Assembly (NCBI RefSeq): GCF_018139565.1
Contig: NZ_JAGSPK010000003.1
Location: forward strand, 62,001 to 126,000
Reading direction: 5' to 3'
From: Cognatundibacterium rivi
GTDB taxonomy: Bacteria; Pseudomonadota; Gammaproteobacteria; Burkholderiales; Burkholderiaceae_D
Length of the DNA stretch: 64,000 nucleotides
In this document: positions 36,151-46,181 of the stretch, one piece after another
Layout: the number at the start of each line of letters is the position of its first letter
Position numbering within the stretch: the first letter of the stretch is position 1
Program-made: the position numbers and the translations under genes
The notes under the pieces: generated by a model
Database searches by the model: none
What the model saw: only the letters and a program-made list of their open reading frames with translations
Told to the model about the DNA's origin: nothing

Positions 36151-36200
36151 CAGGCAATAAAAAAGCGACGGTTATTTCACCGTCGCTTTTTTATTGCCTG
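36151..36200. terminator. Very long bidirectional terminator between FKBP gene and orn
   Basis: A 22 bp perfect inverted repeat (CAGGCAATAAAAAAGCGACGGT and its complement) around a TATTTC loop. A-run and T-run inside the arms make it a terminator in both directions for the convergent genes. Confidence 0.9.
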
Positions 36201-36258
36201 CTGCTGCCTGCTCACGTCCGAAACTCCACAACTACGCAGGAACAGCACCGCACTCAGC

Positions 36259-36843
36259 TTATTCTTTGATGAAATGCTCGCGGTAATATTTGAGTTCTTC
36301 GATCGATTCAACGATGTCGGCCAGCGCGGTGTGTTTCTGATGTTTCTTAAAGCCTGTCGATAATTCCGGTTTCCAGCGGCGGCATAATTCTTTCAGCGTC
36401 GAGACATCCAGATTGCGGTAATGGAAGAAGGCTTCCAGCTTAGGCATGCCGCGCGCCATGAAACGGCGATCCTGACAAATCGAGTTACCGCACATCGGCG
36501 ATTTACCGGCTGGCACATACGGTTTCAGAAACGCGATCAAGGCTTCCTCTGCGTCGGCTTCGCTGAACGTTGATGCTTTAACTTTATCGATCAGGCCGGA
36601 GCGGCCATGCGTGCCTTTATTCCAGGCGTCCATTTTGTTCAGCGTTTCATCCGACTGATGAATGGCGAACACCGGGCCTTCAGCCAGCACATTCAATTGC
36701 GAATCCGTAACGACCACGGCCACTTCGATAATGCGGTCATTATCAGGGTCAAGGCCAGTCATTTCCATGTCCACCCAGATCAGATTCATTTCATTTGGGC
36801 GTGCAGGTGGTGTGTTTGCTTGAATGTCGGTCGCTTGTGACAT
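36259..36843 (-). CDS. orn: Oligoribonuclease
   Basis: A 194-residue DEDD 3'-5' exonuclease that degrades 2-mers, including pGpG from cyclic di-GMP turnover. [25 protein letters not shown] carries Asp25 and Glu27 with the second Asp/Glu region; [17 protein letters not shown] and [15 protein letters not shown] complete the DEDDh set. The N-terminal 15 residues are extra; ATG at about 36789 is an alternative start. It is divergent from the M48 peptidase gene. With two GGDEF proteins in the window its pGpG role may matter. Confidence 0.96.
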   Translation of the reverse strand: MSQATDIQANTPPARPNEMNLIWVDMEMTGLDPDNDRIIEVAVVVTDSQLNVLAEGPVFAIHQSDETLNKMDAWNKGTHGRSGLIDKVKASTFSEADAEEALIAFLKPYVPAGKSPMCGNSICQDRRFMARGMPKLEAFFHYRNLDVSTLKELCRRWKPELSTGFKKHQKHTALADIVESIEELKYYREHFIKE

Positions 36844-36868
36844 AATTCTTCCTTAGCGTTTTTTACGA

Positions 36869-38152
36869 ATGTCACATTTTCCCATGATTTCAGTCGCCTT
36901 TTCGGTTTTCTTCATTTCCTTTCTGCTGCTCACACTGCTGGTGCAGTTCTGGCTGGGCTCGCGCCACATTCGTCACATACTGCAACACCGTTCACAGGTG
37001 CCAGCGCAATTTGCCGAAAAAATCCCGCTGGCAGCACATCAGAAAGCCGCTGACTACACCATTGCGAAGACGAAACTGGGTCTGGTTTTACTGATATTTA
37101 ACGCACTGGTACTGATCGGCTTCACCTTGTTTGGTGGTTTGCAGTGGCTGTCTGTCACACTGGTCAAGGTCACTGGCCCGGGCATGGTGTATCAGATCAG
37201 CCTGATCGCCGCATTTGCTGTGATCAGCAGCCTGCTGGAGCTACCGTTTTCGTATTACTCGCAATTCGTGCTCGAACAGAAGTTTGGCTTTAACAAAATG
37301 ACGCCAGGCCTGTTCTTCGGCGATCTGCTAAAAAGCACCTTGCTGGGCGCGGTGATTGGTCTGCCGCTGATCTGGGTCGTGCTGACGCTGATGGATAAAT
37401 CCGGTGCCTTGTGGTGGCTGTATGCATGGTTATTCTGGAGCGGTTTTCAGTTATTGATGATGCTGATTTACCCCAGCGTGATCGCACCGCTGTTCAATAA
37501 ATTCACCCCGTTGGAAGATGATGGTTTGCGTACACGCATCGAAGGTCTGATGCAGCGCGTCGGCTTTGCATCGAAAGGTTTGTTCGTGATGGACGGTTCA
37601 AAACGCAGCGCCCACGGCAATGCTTATTTTTCGGGTTTCGGCGCATCCAAGCGCATCGTCTTTTTTGATACTTTGTTGTCGCGTCTGGCACCGGCCGAAA
37701 TTGAAGCGGTACTCGCGCATGAACTCGGTCACTTCAAATTAAAACATATCGTCAAACGTATGATCGTGATCTTTGGTCTGTCACTGGTTTTTCTGGGCTT
37801 ACTGGGCTATCTGAAAGAGCAGATCTGGTTTTATACCGGCCTTGGTGTTGAACCTATGCTGCTGGCGAAAAATGATGCAATGGCCCTGATTTTGTTTATG
37901 TTGAGTGTGCCGGTATTCACCTTCCTGTTTTCACCGCTGACTTCGATCAGCTCGCGCAAACATGAATTTGAGGCTGATGCTTTCGCCGCCAAACATACCG
38001 ATGCCAATGATCTGGTGGCGGCGCTGGTGAAACTGTATGAAGACAATGCATCTACCCTGACGCCGGATCCGTTGCATTCTGCTTTTTATGATTCGCATCC
38101 GCCAGCGACCGTAAGAATTAACAAATTGTTGGCGGCATCGCCTGCCGCGTAA
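36869..38152 (+). CDS. M48 family (Ste24-like) membrane metalloprotease
   Basis: A 427-residue integral membrane zinc protease of the CAAX-protease-1/Ste24 type. Membrane helices occur at about 6-30, 70-100, 108-130, 158-175, 183-207, 297-315 and 335-355. VLAHELGHFKLKH holds His284, Glu285 and His288, and KHEFEADAF the third ligand Glu. Bacterial members probably act in membrane protein quality control. It heads the M48-phhB-rsgA unit. Confidence 0.92.
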   Translation: MSHFPMISVAFSVFFISFLLLTLLVQFWLGSRHIRHILQHRSQVPAQFAEKIPLAAHQKAADYTIAKTKLGLVLLIFNALVLIGFTLFGGLQWLSVTLVKVTGPGMVYQISLIAAFAVISSLLELPFSYYSQFVLEQKFGFNKMTPGLFFGDLLKSTLLGAVIGLPLIWVVLTLMDKSGALWWLYAWLFWSGFQLLMMLIYPSVIAPLFNKFTPLEDDGLRTRIEGLMQRVGFASKGLFVMDGSKRSAHGNAYFSGFGASKRIVFFDTLLSRLAPAEIEAVLAHELGHFKLKHIVKRMIVIFGLSLVFLGLLGYLKEQIWFYTGLGVEPMLLAKNDAMALILFMLSVPVFTFLFSPLTSISSRKHEFEADAFAAKHTDANDLVAALVKLYEDNASTLTPDPLHSAFYDSHPPATVRINKLLAASPAA

Positions 38153-38190
38153 TTTCAGAAATAACGTCAAAAATAATCTCAGGAATGACC

Positions 38191-38541
38191 ATGATTAAAA
38201 CCGCCGACCTGCTCGCTAAAAAATCACAGGAAACCTTCACCGGATTACCGGAATCGGAATTGCCAGCTTATCTGGCCGCCACGCCGGGCTGGGCAGTCGA
38301 TGGTGCGCGTATCGCCAAAACCTATCAGTTCAAAAATTATTATGAAACGCTGTCGTTCATCAATGCGATTGCGTATGTGATTCACGCCGAAGACCATCAC
38401 CCGGAACTGGTCGTCACTTATAACCGTTGTGTGGTGCGTTTTGACACGCACACGGTGAATGGCGGCAAAGGCGGCATCTCGGAAAACGACTTCATCTGCG
38501 CCGCTAAAATCGACGCCATTTTTGAGCAAAGTTTTTCCTGA
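38191..38541 (+). CDS. phhB: 4a-hydroxytetrahydrobiopterin dehydratase
   Basis: A 116-residue pterin-4a-carbinolamine dehydratase that recycles the pterin cofactor of aromatic hydroxylases. [28 protein letters not shown] is the family signature (in segments [26 protein letters not shown]). I prefer ATG 38191 because AGGA lies six bases upstream; ATG 38185 directly abuts it. Its stop overlaps the rsgA start. No phenylalanine hydroxylase is in view. Confidence 0.93.
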   Translation: MIKTADLLAKKSQETFTGLPESELPAYLAATPGWAVDGARIAKTYQFKNYYETLSFINAIAYVIHAEDHHPELVVTYNRCVVRFDTHTVNGGKGGISENDFICAAKIDAIFEQSFS

Positions 38542-39446
38542 TGGCGCATCTACAAGGTCTGGTTATCGCTGCACATGGCCGTCATTACCTGATACAGGCG
38601 ACGATCAACGGCGAACTGCTAAAACTGCATTGCGTCACACGTGGCAAGAAAAGCGATGTCTCTGTCGGTGACGTGGTTGAATTTGCGCTGACATCAAAAA
38701 ATCAGGGCGTGATCGAAGCGATTACGCCACGTCAAACCTTGCTGTACCGCTCGGATCAGTACAAATCAAAAATGCTGGCAGCGAATCTCACGCAACTGTT
38801 GATTGTGGTGGCAACAGAGCCCAGCTTTACTGACGATCTGGTTTCGCGGGCGCTGGTTGCGGCAGAATCTTCCGGCATCAAACCACATCTGATTCTGAAC
38901 AAAGTGGATGTCACCGAATCACTGCCGAAAGCGCGTGAACGTGTCGGACTCTACGCGAAGCTAGGCTATCCGGTGCATGAAGTTTCTGCCAAGGCCGATC
39001 CTGAAGGCACACGGATGACGATGGAAAACCTGATGCGCGGCCAAAGCACGATATTGATAGGCCAATCAGGGATGGGGAAATCCTCGCTGATCAATCTGCT
39101 GATTCCCGATGCGGAAATCGCCACTCGTGAAATCTCGGCCGCGCTGGATACCGGCAAGCACACCACCACGTTCACCCGTCTGTATCAGATGGATGAAAAT
39201 TCGTATGTGATTGATTCACCGGGCTTTCAGGAATTTGGTTTGCATCATCTGAGTGAAGGCATGCTGGAACGGGCGTTCCCGGAATTTTTACCGTATCTGG
39301 GACACTGCAAATTCTACAATTGCCACCATCACGCCGAGCCTGGCTGCGCGATACTGGCCGCAGTCAAAGATGGCAGCATCGCCGCTATGCGGCACGAGCT
39401 GTTTGAACAACTCGTGCATGAATCCGCACAAACGGTCGGTTACTGA
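38541..39446 (+). CDS. rsgA: Ribosome small-subunit-dependent GTPase A
   Basis: A 301-residue circularly permuted GTPase that helps 30S maturation. OB-fold at the N-terminus, then NKVD (G4), [14 protein letters not shown] (G1) and [10 protein letters not shown] (G3) in permuted order. The zinc finger [14 protein letters not shown] is near the C-terminus. ATG overlaps the phhB stop. Confidence 0.96.
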   Translation: MAHLQGLVIAAHGRHYLIQATINGELLKLHCVTRGKKSDVSVGDVVEFALTSKNQGVIEAITPRQTLLYRSDQYKSKMLAANLTQLLIVVATEPSFTDDLVSRALVAAESSGIKPHLILNKVDVTESLPKARERVGLYAKLGYPVHEVSAKADPEGTRMTMENLMRGQSTILIGQSGMGKSSLINLLIPDAEIATREISAALDTGKHTTTFTRLYQMDENSYVIDSPGFQEFGLHHLSEGMLERAFPEFLPYLGHCKFYNCHHHAEPGCAILAAVKDGSIAAMRHELFEQLVHESAQTVGY

Positions 39447-39496
39447 TCGCTGATTTTCAGCGCTGATTTTTGTGCATTAAAAAATCAGCGCTGCAA

Positions 39497-40642
39497 TTAC
39501 AGCTTGCCTTGCTTCAGGCTTTCCAGCCAAGCGCGCTCGGAGGGCTTGAACGGCTTTTGCAACATACGTTCTGGTATCTCCCACACTACGACTTTTGGCG
39601 GCTCCTGCAGTAATGCTTTGCTATGCAGATAGGCTGTGGCGGAACCGTCAAAATCGCCGCCATCTTTGGCGAGATTCGCTACCGGTGCCGCCAGATGTTG
39701 ACTCAGAAATGGCACAAAATTACCGCGCAAACTGAATGAGGTACCGATTAAAGCCACCGCAGGCAATCCGGCATCACCAAACAAATCGTCGCTGTTATTC
39801 GCAACGGGTGCCACGGTACTGGTCGCCGTTTTTTCAATAGCGGGACGTAACGCAGCCGGCAATCCATCCAGATTGGCAACACGGAATAAATCCCCCATAC
39901 GCTCTGCGATCACGGTTTTCACTGCACCTGCAGGAAGATCGGCAGTGAACTTATCAACCAGACCTGCACTTTGCAAATGCCTCGCAATCGCTGCCGCAGC
40001 CACATTCGCACCCGCCTCACTCCAGTGCGAATCGGTCCGGTAATAACGCTCACCACTGAAACTGTTCAGCGCTGGATACAGGTCGATCACATCGACCTGT
40101 TTTGCACGTAAAGCCTTAATCCAGTCATCGCCACGCTGGGCAAAGCCCGCTGGCCGGTGCAGACCACAGAGGTGCTGCTGTTCCACCCGGGATTTATCCG
40201 GAACGACCGCCACCACCAGTTGCACGCCTTGTTTTTTCAGGCTCTGCGCAATCTGTCCGACCATGTATGCACGCGCATTGGCGTTCTGTGCACCACCATC
40301 AAATGTCGTCAGCTCTTCCTGTAAAAAGAACCAACCATCACAACCAACACGGACATTCGGACCAGCATCGCGCGCAAGATTCCATCGAACCGCGCGCTCA
40401 AATTTAGCAAATGTTTTACTCCATGAAAAATGTTCATTGAGCTGCGTCGTAAACATACGCGTCGCCTCACCCTGAACAATTTTCTGCCCGTCCCCCATCT
40501 CTCGCCACTTCTGCAGTGGCACCTCTTGCAAAGACGATACCGTCGCAACCAGGCCAGCGGCAAGTATCGCGGCAAATGACAAGGCCGGCACATAGCGCCA
40601 TGCCCCGGCTTTTTTTGCATCAAAGGAAAAAGATTCGCTCAT
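39497..40642 (-). CDS. AlgJ/WssI-like SGNH O-acetylation protein
   Basis: A 381-residue inner-membrane-anchored periplasmic protein (helix about 17-37) of the AlgJ/AlgX SGNH family. FFLQEELTTFDGG begins the domain, YRTDSHWSEAG (about 195-205) holds the Asp-His pair and LIGTSFSLRGNF the nucleophile Ser block. It would move acetyl groups delivered by the MBOAT protein to a polysaccharide. Last gene of a module with the MBOAT, AlgF-like and SGNH genes. Confidence 0.85.
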   Translation of the reverse strand: MSESFSFDAKKAGAWRYVPALSFAAILAAGLVATVSSLQEVPLQKWREMGDGQKIVQGEATRMFTTQLNEHFSWSKTFAKFERAVRWNLARDAGPNVRVGCDGWFFLQEELTTFDGGAQNANARAYMVGQIAQSLKKQGVQLVVAVVPDKSRVEQQHLCGLHRPAGFAQRGDDWIKALRAKQVDVIDLYPALNSFSGERYYRTDSHWSEAGANVAAAAIARHLQSAGLVDKFTADLPAGAVKTVIAERMGDLFRVANLDGLPAALRPAIEKTATSTVAPVANNSDDLFGDAGLPAVALIGTSFSLRGNFVPFLSQHLAAPVANLAKDGGDFDGSATAYLHSKALLQEPPKVVVWEIPERMLQKPFKPSERAWLESLKQGKL

Positions 40643-40651
40643 GTTTTCCTC

Positions 40652-42049
40652 TTAAAACTGGAAGTACAAAAATGGAATTGCCTTTTGCCCTGCCAGCACA
40701 ATCACGGCATAAGCGAATGTGAGCACAGGCCAGACCATACTCCAGCTCATCACACCAAGACCACCTTGCTTCGCGATCCGGGTCGCGGGATAAACCACGC
40801 AAATCAGGCCAATGACGAAGGTCAGTAAAATGCCGGGGCGCAAAGCCAGAATAATTTCATCGCCGATACTCATACCGTTGAAACCAAGTTGTCCCGCCCA
40901 CATGTCGAGCGCATTGTCGAAACCTGCGGCACGGAAGATGGTCCAGGCAAACATCACCGCCAACAAAGTCAGACTGCGCGACGCGAAATTGGGCATGGAC
41001 CAACCTCGCTGAGTAAAGGCGCGGTCACAGCACAATGCACTACCGTGAATGATGCCCCAGATCAGATAATTCCAGTTATCACCACCATGCCATAATCCGC
41101 CGATCGCCATCGTCAGCATCAGATTCACATAGGTGCGGACTTTTCCCTGACGATTACCGCCAAGGCTGATGTAGAGATAGTCCCGTAACCATGACGACAA
41201 GGTCATGTGCCAGCGCCGCCAGAAATCCTGTATTGACACCGCCAGATAAGGATTATTGAAGTTTTCCTCAAAATGAAAACCCAGCATCAACCCAAGGCCA
41301 ATTGCCATCGCGCTGTAACCGGCAAAATCAAAATACAACTGGAATGTGTAGGCGATACAACCAACCCAGGCATCACCGAATCCGGGATTTTTCAAGCCGA
41401 AAGCCAGTGCAACAACTGGTGCCAGCGTATCGGCAATCAGGACCTTCATCGAAAAACCGATCATGAAGCGACGCGCACCAAGCGTGAATTTTTCAAATGA
41501 AAAAACACGTTCGCGCAGTTCTTTGTCGATCACTTTATAACGGACGATAGGGCCAGCGATCAGATGCGGGAACATCGCCATATACGCACTGAAAGAAATA
41601 AAGCTGTACTGTGCTGGTACGGTCTTGCGACGCACATCGACGACGTAGGAAATCGCATGCAACACGGTAAACGACAAACCGATCGGCAGCATCAGATTTT
41701 CCCACGGTATGACGGGCATCTGCCGCCCCGTGAGTATCGTGTTGAGCGACGACACGACCATGTTGGTGTATTTGTACCAAACCAGCGATGCCAGATTCAG
41801 CACGATGGTTGCCACCATCACCCGTGTTTTCAGGCGTTCATCATTGGTTCTGTCAATCAGGATCGCAGCGCCCCACGCTAGGATGGTCAGCGCAATAATC
41901 AACAGCAGGAATTTCGGCGTCCACCATGCATAAAACAGCCAGCTGCCAAACAACAAAGTGTGATTGCGATACTGCTGCGGTGTGACCAGATACAGCGCAA
42001 AAAACAGAGGCAGAAACAGCGTCAGAAACTCAAGAGAAGCGAATACCAT
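40652..42049 (-). CDS. MBOAT family O-acyltransferase (AlgI/WssH-like)
   Basis: A 465-residue multi-spanning membrane-bound O-acyltransferase. FFALYLVTPQQYRNHTLLFGSWLFYAWW is the N-terminal family region (in segments), FNNPYLAVSIQDFWRRWHMTLSSWLRDYLYISLGG (in segments) is the central cytoplasmic part, and GGLWHGGDNWNYLIWGIIHG has the catalytic His. It transfers acetyl from the cytoplasm across the membrane for polysaccharide O-acetylation. Confidence 0.92.
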   Translation of the reverse strand: MVFASLEFLTLFLPLFFALYLVTPQQYRNHTLLFGSWLFYAWWTPKFLLLIIALTILAWGAAILIDRTNDERLKTRVMVATIVLNLASLVWYKYTNMVVSSLNTILTGRQMPVIPWENLMLPIGLSFTVLHAISYVVDVRRKTVPAQYSFISFSAYMAMFPHLIAGPIVRYKVIDKELRERVFSFEKFTLGARRFMIGFSMKVLIADTLAPVVALAFGLKNPGFGDAWVGCIAYTFQLYFDFAGYSAMAIGLGLMLGFHFEENFNNPYLAVSIQDFWRRWHMTLSSWLRDYLYISLGGNRQGKVRTYVNLMLTMAIGGLWHGGDNWNYLIWGIIHGSALCCDRAFTQRGWSMPNFASRSLTLLAVMFAWTIFRAAGFDNALDMWAGQLGFNGMSIGDEIILALRPGILLTFVIGLICVVYPATRIAKQGGLGVMSWSMVWPVLTFAYAVIVLAGQKAIPFLYFQF

Positions 42050-42069
42050 GAGAAAAGTCCTGAATCAGA

Positions 42070-42726
42070 TCAGGAAGTCGAATCACGTACAAAAAAAGTC
42101 TGACGACCTTTTTTCGCAGGAATCACGATAATGCTGTAACGTTCACCTGCTTGCAATTGCGACATATCTACCGCTGCACCGGCAGCGTCAGTGCCACAAT
42201 TCGCCTGCACTGTCAGCGCCACAGGATTCACCAGGCGACGTTGTGTTGTGGCTGGTTTCACGCCTTCAAAAATCATCGCAGACTTGGCACCACCCGTCAG
42301 CGAGGCGGCAGCGCAACTGCTATCAACATTCATCAGAGAAATAGAAGAACGCATCGCATTGAAATCGGTCGGCGCTTCGCGCACCAGCATACTTTCAAGC
42401 GCAGCTCCTTTATTCAGGATGGTGACAGTAATAAATTCACCCGGCTTCGCCACAACTTCCACATTGGTTTTAGCGGCACCGACTTGCACACTGGCTTTCA
42501 GTTTATCGCCAGCCTTGACCGGATAAAACCGCGAAACACGACTCTCATTTTTAACATCCAGACTCACTTTAGCGGCGCCGTTGACGACAAGCGCCTTATC
42601 GCTGCTGGCATTCAGAAAACGCACGAAGGATGAATCCTGACCAGGGCCGGTTTCATACAAAGGATTATCTGCGTAAGCACTCAGAGACAAGACAGAAGCC
42701 AGGCAAGTAAGGATAATTTTTTTCAT
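42070..42726 (-). CDS. AlgF/WssG-like periplasmic O-acetylation protein
   Basis: A 218-residue exported protein: signal peptide ending AYA near 19, then two beta-sandwich-like repeats with FVRFLNASSDKALVV, PVKAGDKLKASVQV and ISLMNVDSSCA. This is the AlgF-type organisation. AlgF works with AlgI and AlgJ in alginate acetylation. Two Cys residues may form a disulfide. It sits 20 bp before the MBOAT gene. Confidence 0.75.
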   Translation of the reverse strand: MKKIILTCLASVLSLSAYADNPLYETGPGQDSSFVRFLNASSDKALVVNGAAKVSLDVKNESRVSRFYPVKAGDKLKASVQVGAAKTNVEVVAKPGEFITVTILNKGAALESMLVREAPTDFNAMRSSISLMNVDSSCAAASLTGGAKSAMIFEGVKPATTQRRLVNPVALTVQANCGTDAAGAAVDMSQLQAGERYSIIVIPAKKGRQTFFVRDSTS

Positions 42727-42848
42727 TTTGATGAATCAGTCTATGCGGTCAAAGACAAAGCCGACAATACAAACAGGATCATGCCAGCCAAAAACACCCG
42801 TGCGCCACAGATAGGAATCTGGTGGCGCACGGCCGGACAATCTGGATA

Positions 42849-43508
42849 TTAACGTTTGATCGAATTCAGAATCGCAGGTGTGGCAATCGCATTACCAATC
42901 GCACTGCCCCAGGATTTATAGCCAGCGCCATCAAAATGCTGACCATCTATCGTGCCCCATTCGCCAGGTTTAGACAGGCTGAGTGAATCGATATAAGTGC
43001 ATGGCGCCACGATCTCAGACAGATAACCGGACATTTCTTTGGCACGGGCATAGGTTTTATTGAATTTGCCGCCTTCAGTACCCCAGGCCGGGCCAACCCA
43101 GACGCAACTCACATTGTTATTTTTGACGCCTTTGGTCAGACGGGAAACCTGTTGCCAGACCCAGTTTTTTTGCAGCTCTGGCTGAGAATACGACGCCATC
43201 GTATCGCCATTCACCACAACCACCAGATTTGGTTTGTAGGTTTTCACCAGTTCATTGAACGGGCGCGTCATTGCATCCTGCCCGGTTTTCACTTCGACCG
43301 GACCATCTTTCAGACGAACCGCACCGCCGCAAGAAGACTGGCTCTTTACCATCCAGTCGCCAGCAGCGACACCGCAGGCACCGAAAGAATAAACGACGGC
43401 ACCTTTATTCATCAGATCATCGTGTAAAGTCGTGATCAGATAATCTGGTGTGGACATATGGCTATCGCCAATAATCAGGACGGTCAGTCCGGCTAACAGT
43501 GCGCTCAT
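42849..43508 (-). CDS. SGNH/GDSL hydrolase of the O-acetylation module (WssF position)
   Basis: A 219-residue SGNH hydrolase-like protein. IIGDSHMSTPDYL (about 12-24) has the nucleophile GDS, NGDTMASY the Asn block and DGQHFDGAGYKSWG the Asp/His pair. A hydrophobic start (SALLAGLTVLIIG) is the first beta strand or a very short export signal; no in-frame upstream ATG extends it. First gene of the module, in the position of WssF. Confidence 0.75.
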   Translation of the reverse strand: MSALLAGLTVLIIGDSHMSTPDYLITTLHDDLMNKGAVVYSFGACGVAAGDWMVKSQSSCGGAVRLKDGPVEVKTGQDAMTRPFNELVKTYKPNLVVVVNGDTMASYSQPELQKNWVWQQVSRLTKGVKNNNVSCVWVGPAWGTEGGKFNKTYARAKEMSGYLSEIVAPCTYIDSLSLSKPGEWGTIDGQHFDGAGYKSWGSAIGNAIATPAILNSIKR

Positions 43509-43901
43509 AATAATTAATCCGGTAAATGTTGTTCAATACAAACAATCTGCCAGCTCGAACGCCAGTCAGATTAAGACGAATTCTCTGAAGAAATAAATTC
43601 TGCAATCAGCGGCATTATAAATAGCTTACCGAGAACCAATGATGTCAGATCAATAAGATTATCAAGCTGAGTTACTTTTTTTTACTAATTCACGAAAATT
43701 AACAATTCCGGACACAATCAAACAACATTTCAATATCACGACAACAAAGCTGATTTTTCGCAAATAAATGTCAAAAGCACCCACAAATTAATTTTCAAAC
43801 CCGTCATCTTCTGAATTTAATATGGGAAAGCCGCTTTAATCCTTTATAATGAAGCAGTTATAACAGGCGGCGGCAAGCTCAACTTGCTGCCGGTTTTATT
43901 T
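43509..43901. other. AT-rich divergent promoter region upstream of argF
   Basis: 393 bp without a gene. It carries the promoter of the O-acetylation module on the minus strand. On the plus strand a TATAAT box lies at 43845-43850 and a hairpin just before argF. Nothing else of note was seen. Confidence 0.6.
43868..43901 (+). promoter_or_regulatory. Leader hairpin immediately upstream of argF
   Basis: CGGCGGCAAG (43868-43877) pairs fully, with one G-U, with CTTGCTGCCG (43883-43892) around CTCAA, followed by GTTTTATTT and then the argF ATG. It looks like a terminator with its T-run, or a leader-stabilising hairpin. No Shine-Dalgarno is visible between it and the start codon. Confidence 0.6.
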
Positions 43902-44816
43902 ATGGCTATCAAACATTTCCTGCAATTTTCCGATTTTACGCTGACCGAATTTGAATATGTGATGCAACGTGCGCGCATCATCAAACAACGGTTCAAAGCT
44001 TATCAGACCTATCACCCTCTGCTCGACAGAACGCTGGTGATGGTTTTCGAGAAAAATTCCACCCGTACCCGTTTGTCATTTGAAGCTGGCATGCATCAGC
44101 TCGGCGGTGCTGCAATTTATCTGAACACGCGTGACAGTCAGCTTGGCCGCGGCGAACCTGTCGAAGACGCAGGTCAGGTCATGTCCCGCATGTGCGACAT
44201 CATCATGATCCGCACATTCGAGCAAGAGATGATAGAAAAATTCGCCGCCAATTCGCGCGTACCCGTCATCAATGGTTTAACCAACCAACATCATCCGTGT
44301 CAGGTACTGGCCGACGTGTTCACCTATATCGAACATCGTGGCTCCATCACCGGCAAAAAAGTGGCGTGGATAGGCGACGCGAACAATATGCTGTATTCGT
44401 GGCTGCAGGCCGCCCAGATATTCAATTTCCATCTGCATATTTCCACCCCTAAAGGCTATGACATGGATATGTCACTGGTCAGCGCAGATCCATCGCAGTA
44501 CACCTTGTTCGACAATCCATCCGATGCCTGTGCCGGTGTTGATCTGGTGAATACCGATGTCTGGACCAGTATGGGTTACGAAGCCGAAAATCAGGCCCGT
44601 CTGCAAGCATTTGACGGCTGGATTGTGGATGAAGAAAAAATGGCGCGCGCCAATCCGGATGCGCTGTTTATGCATTGTCTGCCAGCCCATCGCGGCGAAG
44701 AAGTCTCGGCTGGCGTCATTGATGGCCCACAGTCTGTCGTCTGGGATGAAGCAGAAAACCGCCTGCACGTACAAAAAGCTTTATTAGAATATCTGGTTGT
44801 CGGCGAAATCAGCTGA
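43902..44816 (+). CDS. argF: Ornithine carbamoyltransferase
   Basis: Sixth step of arginine biosynthesis: ornithine plus carbamoyl phosphate to citrulline. It has 304 residues from the chosen ATG (MAIKHFLQF). EKNSTRTRLSFE binds carbamoyl phosphate, NQHHPCQVLADVFT and MHCLPAHRGEE are further signatures. A TTG 18 bp upstream is in frame but less likely. It is followed by argG 56 bp downstream. Confidence 0.97.
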   Translation: MAIKHFLQFSDFTLTEFEYVMQRARIIKQRFKAYQTYHPLLDRTLVMVFEKNSTRTRLSFEAGMHQLGGAAIYLNTRDSQLGRGEPVEDAGQVMSRMCDIIMIRTFEQEMIEKFAANSRVPVINGLTNQHHPCQVLADVFTYIEHRGSITGKKVAWIGDANNMLYSWLQAAQIFNFHLHISTPKGYDMDMSLVSADPSQYTLFDNPSDACAGVDLVNTDVWTSMGYEAENQARLQAFDGWIVDEEKMARANPDALFMHCLPAHRGEEVSAGVIDGPQSVVWDEAENRLHVQKALLEYLVVGEIS

Positions 44817-44872
44817 ACCGGATTGAGCACACACGTTTTAACTCGAAATAATAGACACTTTGAAAGCACACT

Positions 44873-46105
44873 ATGAGCGATATTAAAAAAGTCGTCCTCG
44901 CCTATTCCGGCGGTCTGGATACCTCAGTCATTCTGAAATGGCTGCAAGACAATTATCAATGCGAAATCGTGACCTTCACTGCCGATCTGGGCCAGGGTGA
45001 AGAGCTGGAACCGGCACGCGCCAAAGCCATCAAATTCGGCATCAAACCGGAAAACATTTATATCGATGACGTGCGTGAAGAATTCGTCCGCGATTTCGTT
45101 TTCCCTATGTTCCGCGCCAATACGATTTACGAAGGTGAATACCTGCTCGGCACGTCGATTGCGCGTCCGCTGATCGCCAAACGCCTGATCGAAATCGCCA
45201 AAGAAACCGGTGCCGATGCGATCTCGCACGGTGCAACTGGTAAAGGTAACGACCAGGTACGTTTTGAACTCGGTGCTTATGCGCTGATGCCAGGCGTGAA
45301 AATCATTGCACCGTGGCGTGAATGGGATTTGTTGTCACGCGAAAAACTGATGAAATACGCCCAAGATGCCGGCATAGAAATCGACCAGAAACACAAAAAC
45401 GGCGGCGCGCCGTATTCCATGGATGCGAATCTGCTGCACATCAGTTTTGAAGGCCGCCACCTGGAAAACCCAAGTGCCGAAGCAGAAGAATCGATGTGGC
45501 GCTGGACCGTCAGTCCGGAACAGGCACCAGATGCACCTGAATATCTGGATATCGAATTTGAACGCGGTGACATCGTGTCCCTGAATGGCAAACGCTTGTC
45601 ACCTGCAGCGGTGCTGACTGAACTGAACCGTCTGGGTGGTAAGCACGGTATCGGTCGTCTCGATCTGGTGGAAAACCGCTATGTCGGTATGAAATCCCGC
45701 GGTTGCTATGAAACGCCAGGCGGTACCATCATGCTGCGCGCGCACCGTGCAATTGAATCGATCACGCTGGATCGCGAAGTCGCGCATCTGAAAGATGATC
45801 TGATGCCACGTTACGCCAGCATGATTTACAACGGCTACTGGTGGGCACCAGAGCGCATCGCTCTGCAAACACTGATCGATCAGACACAACAAACGGTCAA
45901 TGGCTGGGTACGCGTCAAGCTGTACAAAGGCAATGTGATCACCGTATCGCGTGATTCCAAAACAGATTCTCTGTTCGACATGAACATTGCTACTTTTGAT
46001 GAAGACGGCGGCGCTTACAACCAGGCGGATGCCGGTGGTTTCATCAAGCTCAACGCATTGCGTATGCGTATTGCAGCAAATGCCCGCGCAAAACGCGGTC
46101 AGTAA
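44873..46105 (+). CDS. argG: Argininosuccinate synthase
   Basis: Seventh step of arginine biosynthesis: ATP-dependent condensation of citrulline with aspartate. The protein is 410 residues. [12 protein letters not shown] is the PP-loop, [15 protein letters not shown] and GRHLENPS the substrate regions. Probable operon with argF; a terminator follows. Confidence 0.98.
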   Translation: MSDIKKVVLAYSGGLDTSVILKWLQDNYQCEIVTFTADLGQGEELEPARAKAIKFGIKPENIYIDDVREEFVRDFVFPMFRANTIYEGEYLLGTSIARPLIAKRLIEIAKETGADAISHGATGKGNDQVRFELGAYALMPGVKIIAPWREWDLLSREKLMKYAQDAGIEIDQKHKNGGAPYSMDANLLHISFEGRHLENPSAEAEESMWRWTVSPEQAPDAPEYLDIEFERGDIVSLNGKRLSPAAVLTELNRLGGKHGIGRLDLVENRYVGMKSRGCYETPGGTIMLRAHRAIESITLDREVAHLKDDLMPRYASMIYNGYWWAPERIALQTLIDQTQQTVNGWVRVKLYKGNVITVSRDSKTDSLFDMNIATFDEDGGAYNQADAGGFIKLNALRMRIAANARAKRGQ

Positions 46106-46139
46106 TCAGGAAATACACCCGCTTTTATCAATGCAACTC

Positions 46140-46168
46140 AGCCCGCTTTTTACGCGGGCTGTTTTTTT
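46140..46168 (+). terminator. Rho-independent terminator after argG
   Basis: AGCCCGC and GCGGGCT around a short loop followed by G and seven Ts. It ends the argFG unit just before ppnP. Confidence 0.85.
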
Positions 46169-46181
46169 GGAATAAAACAAG

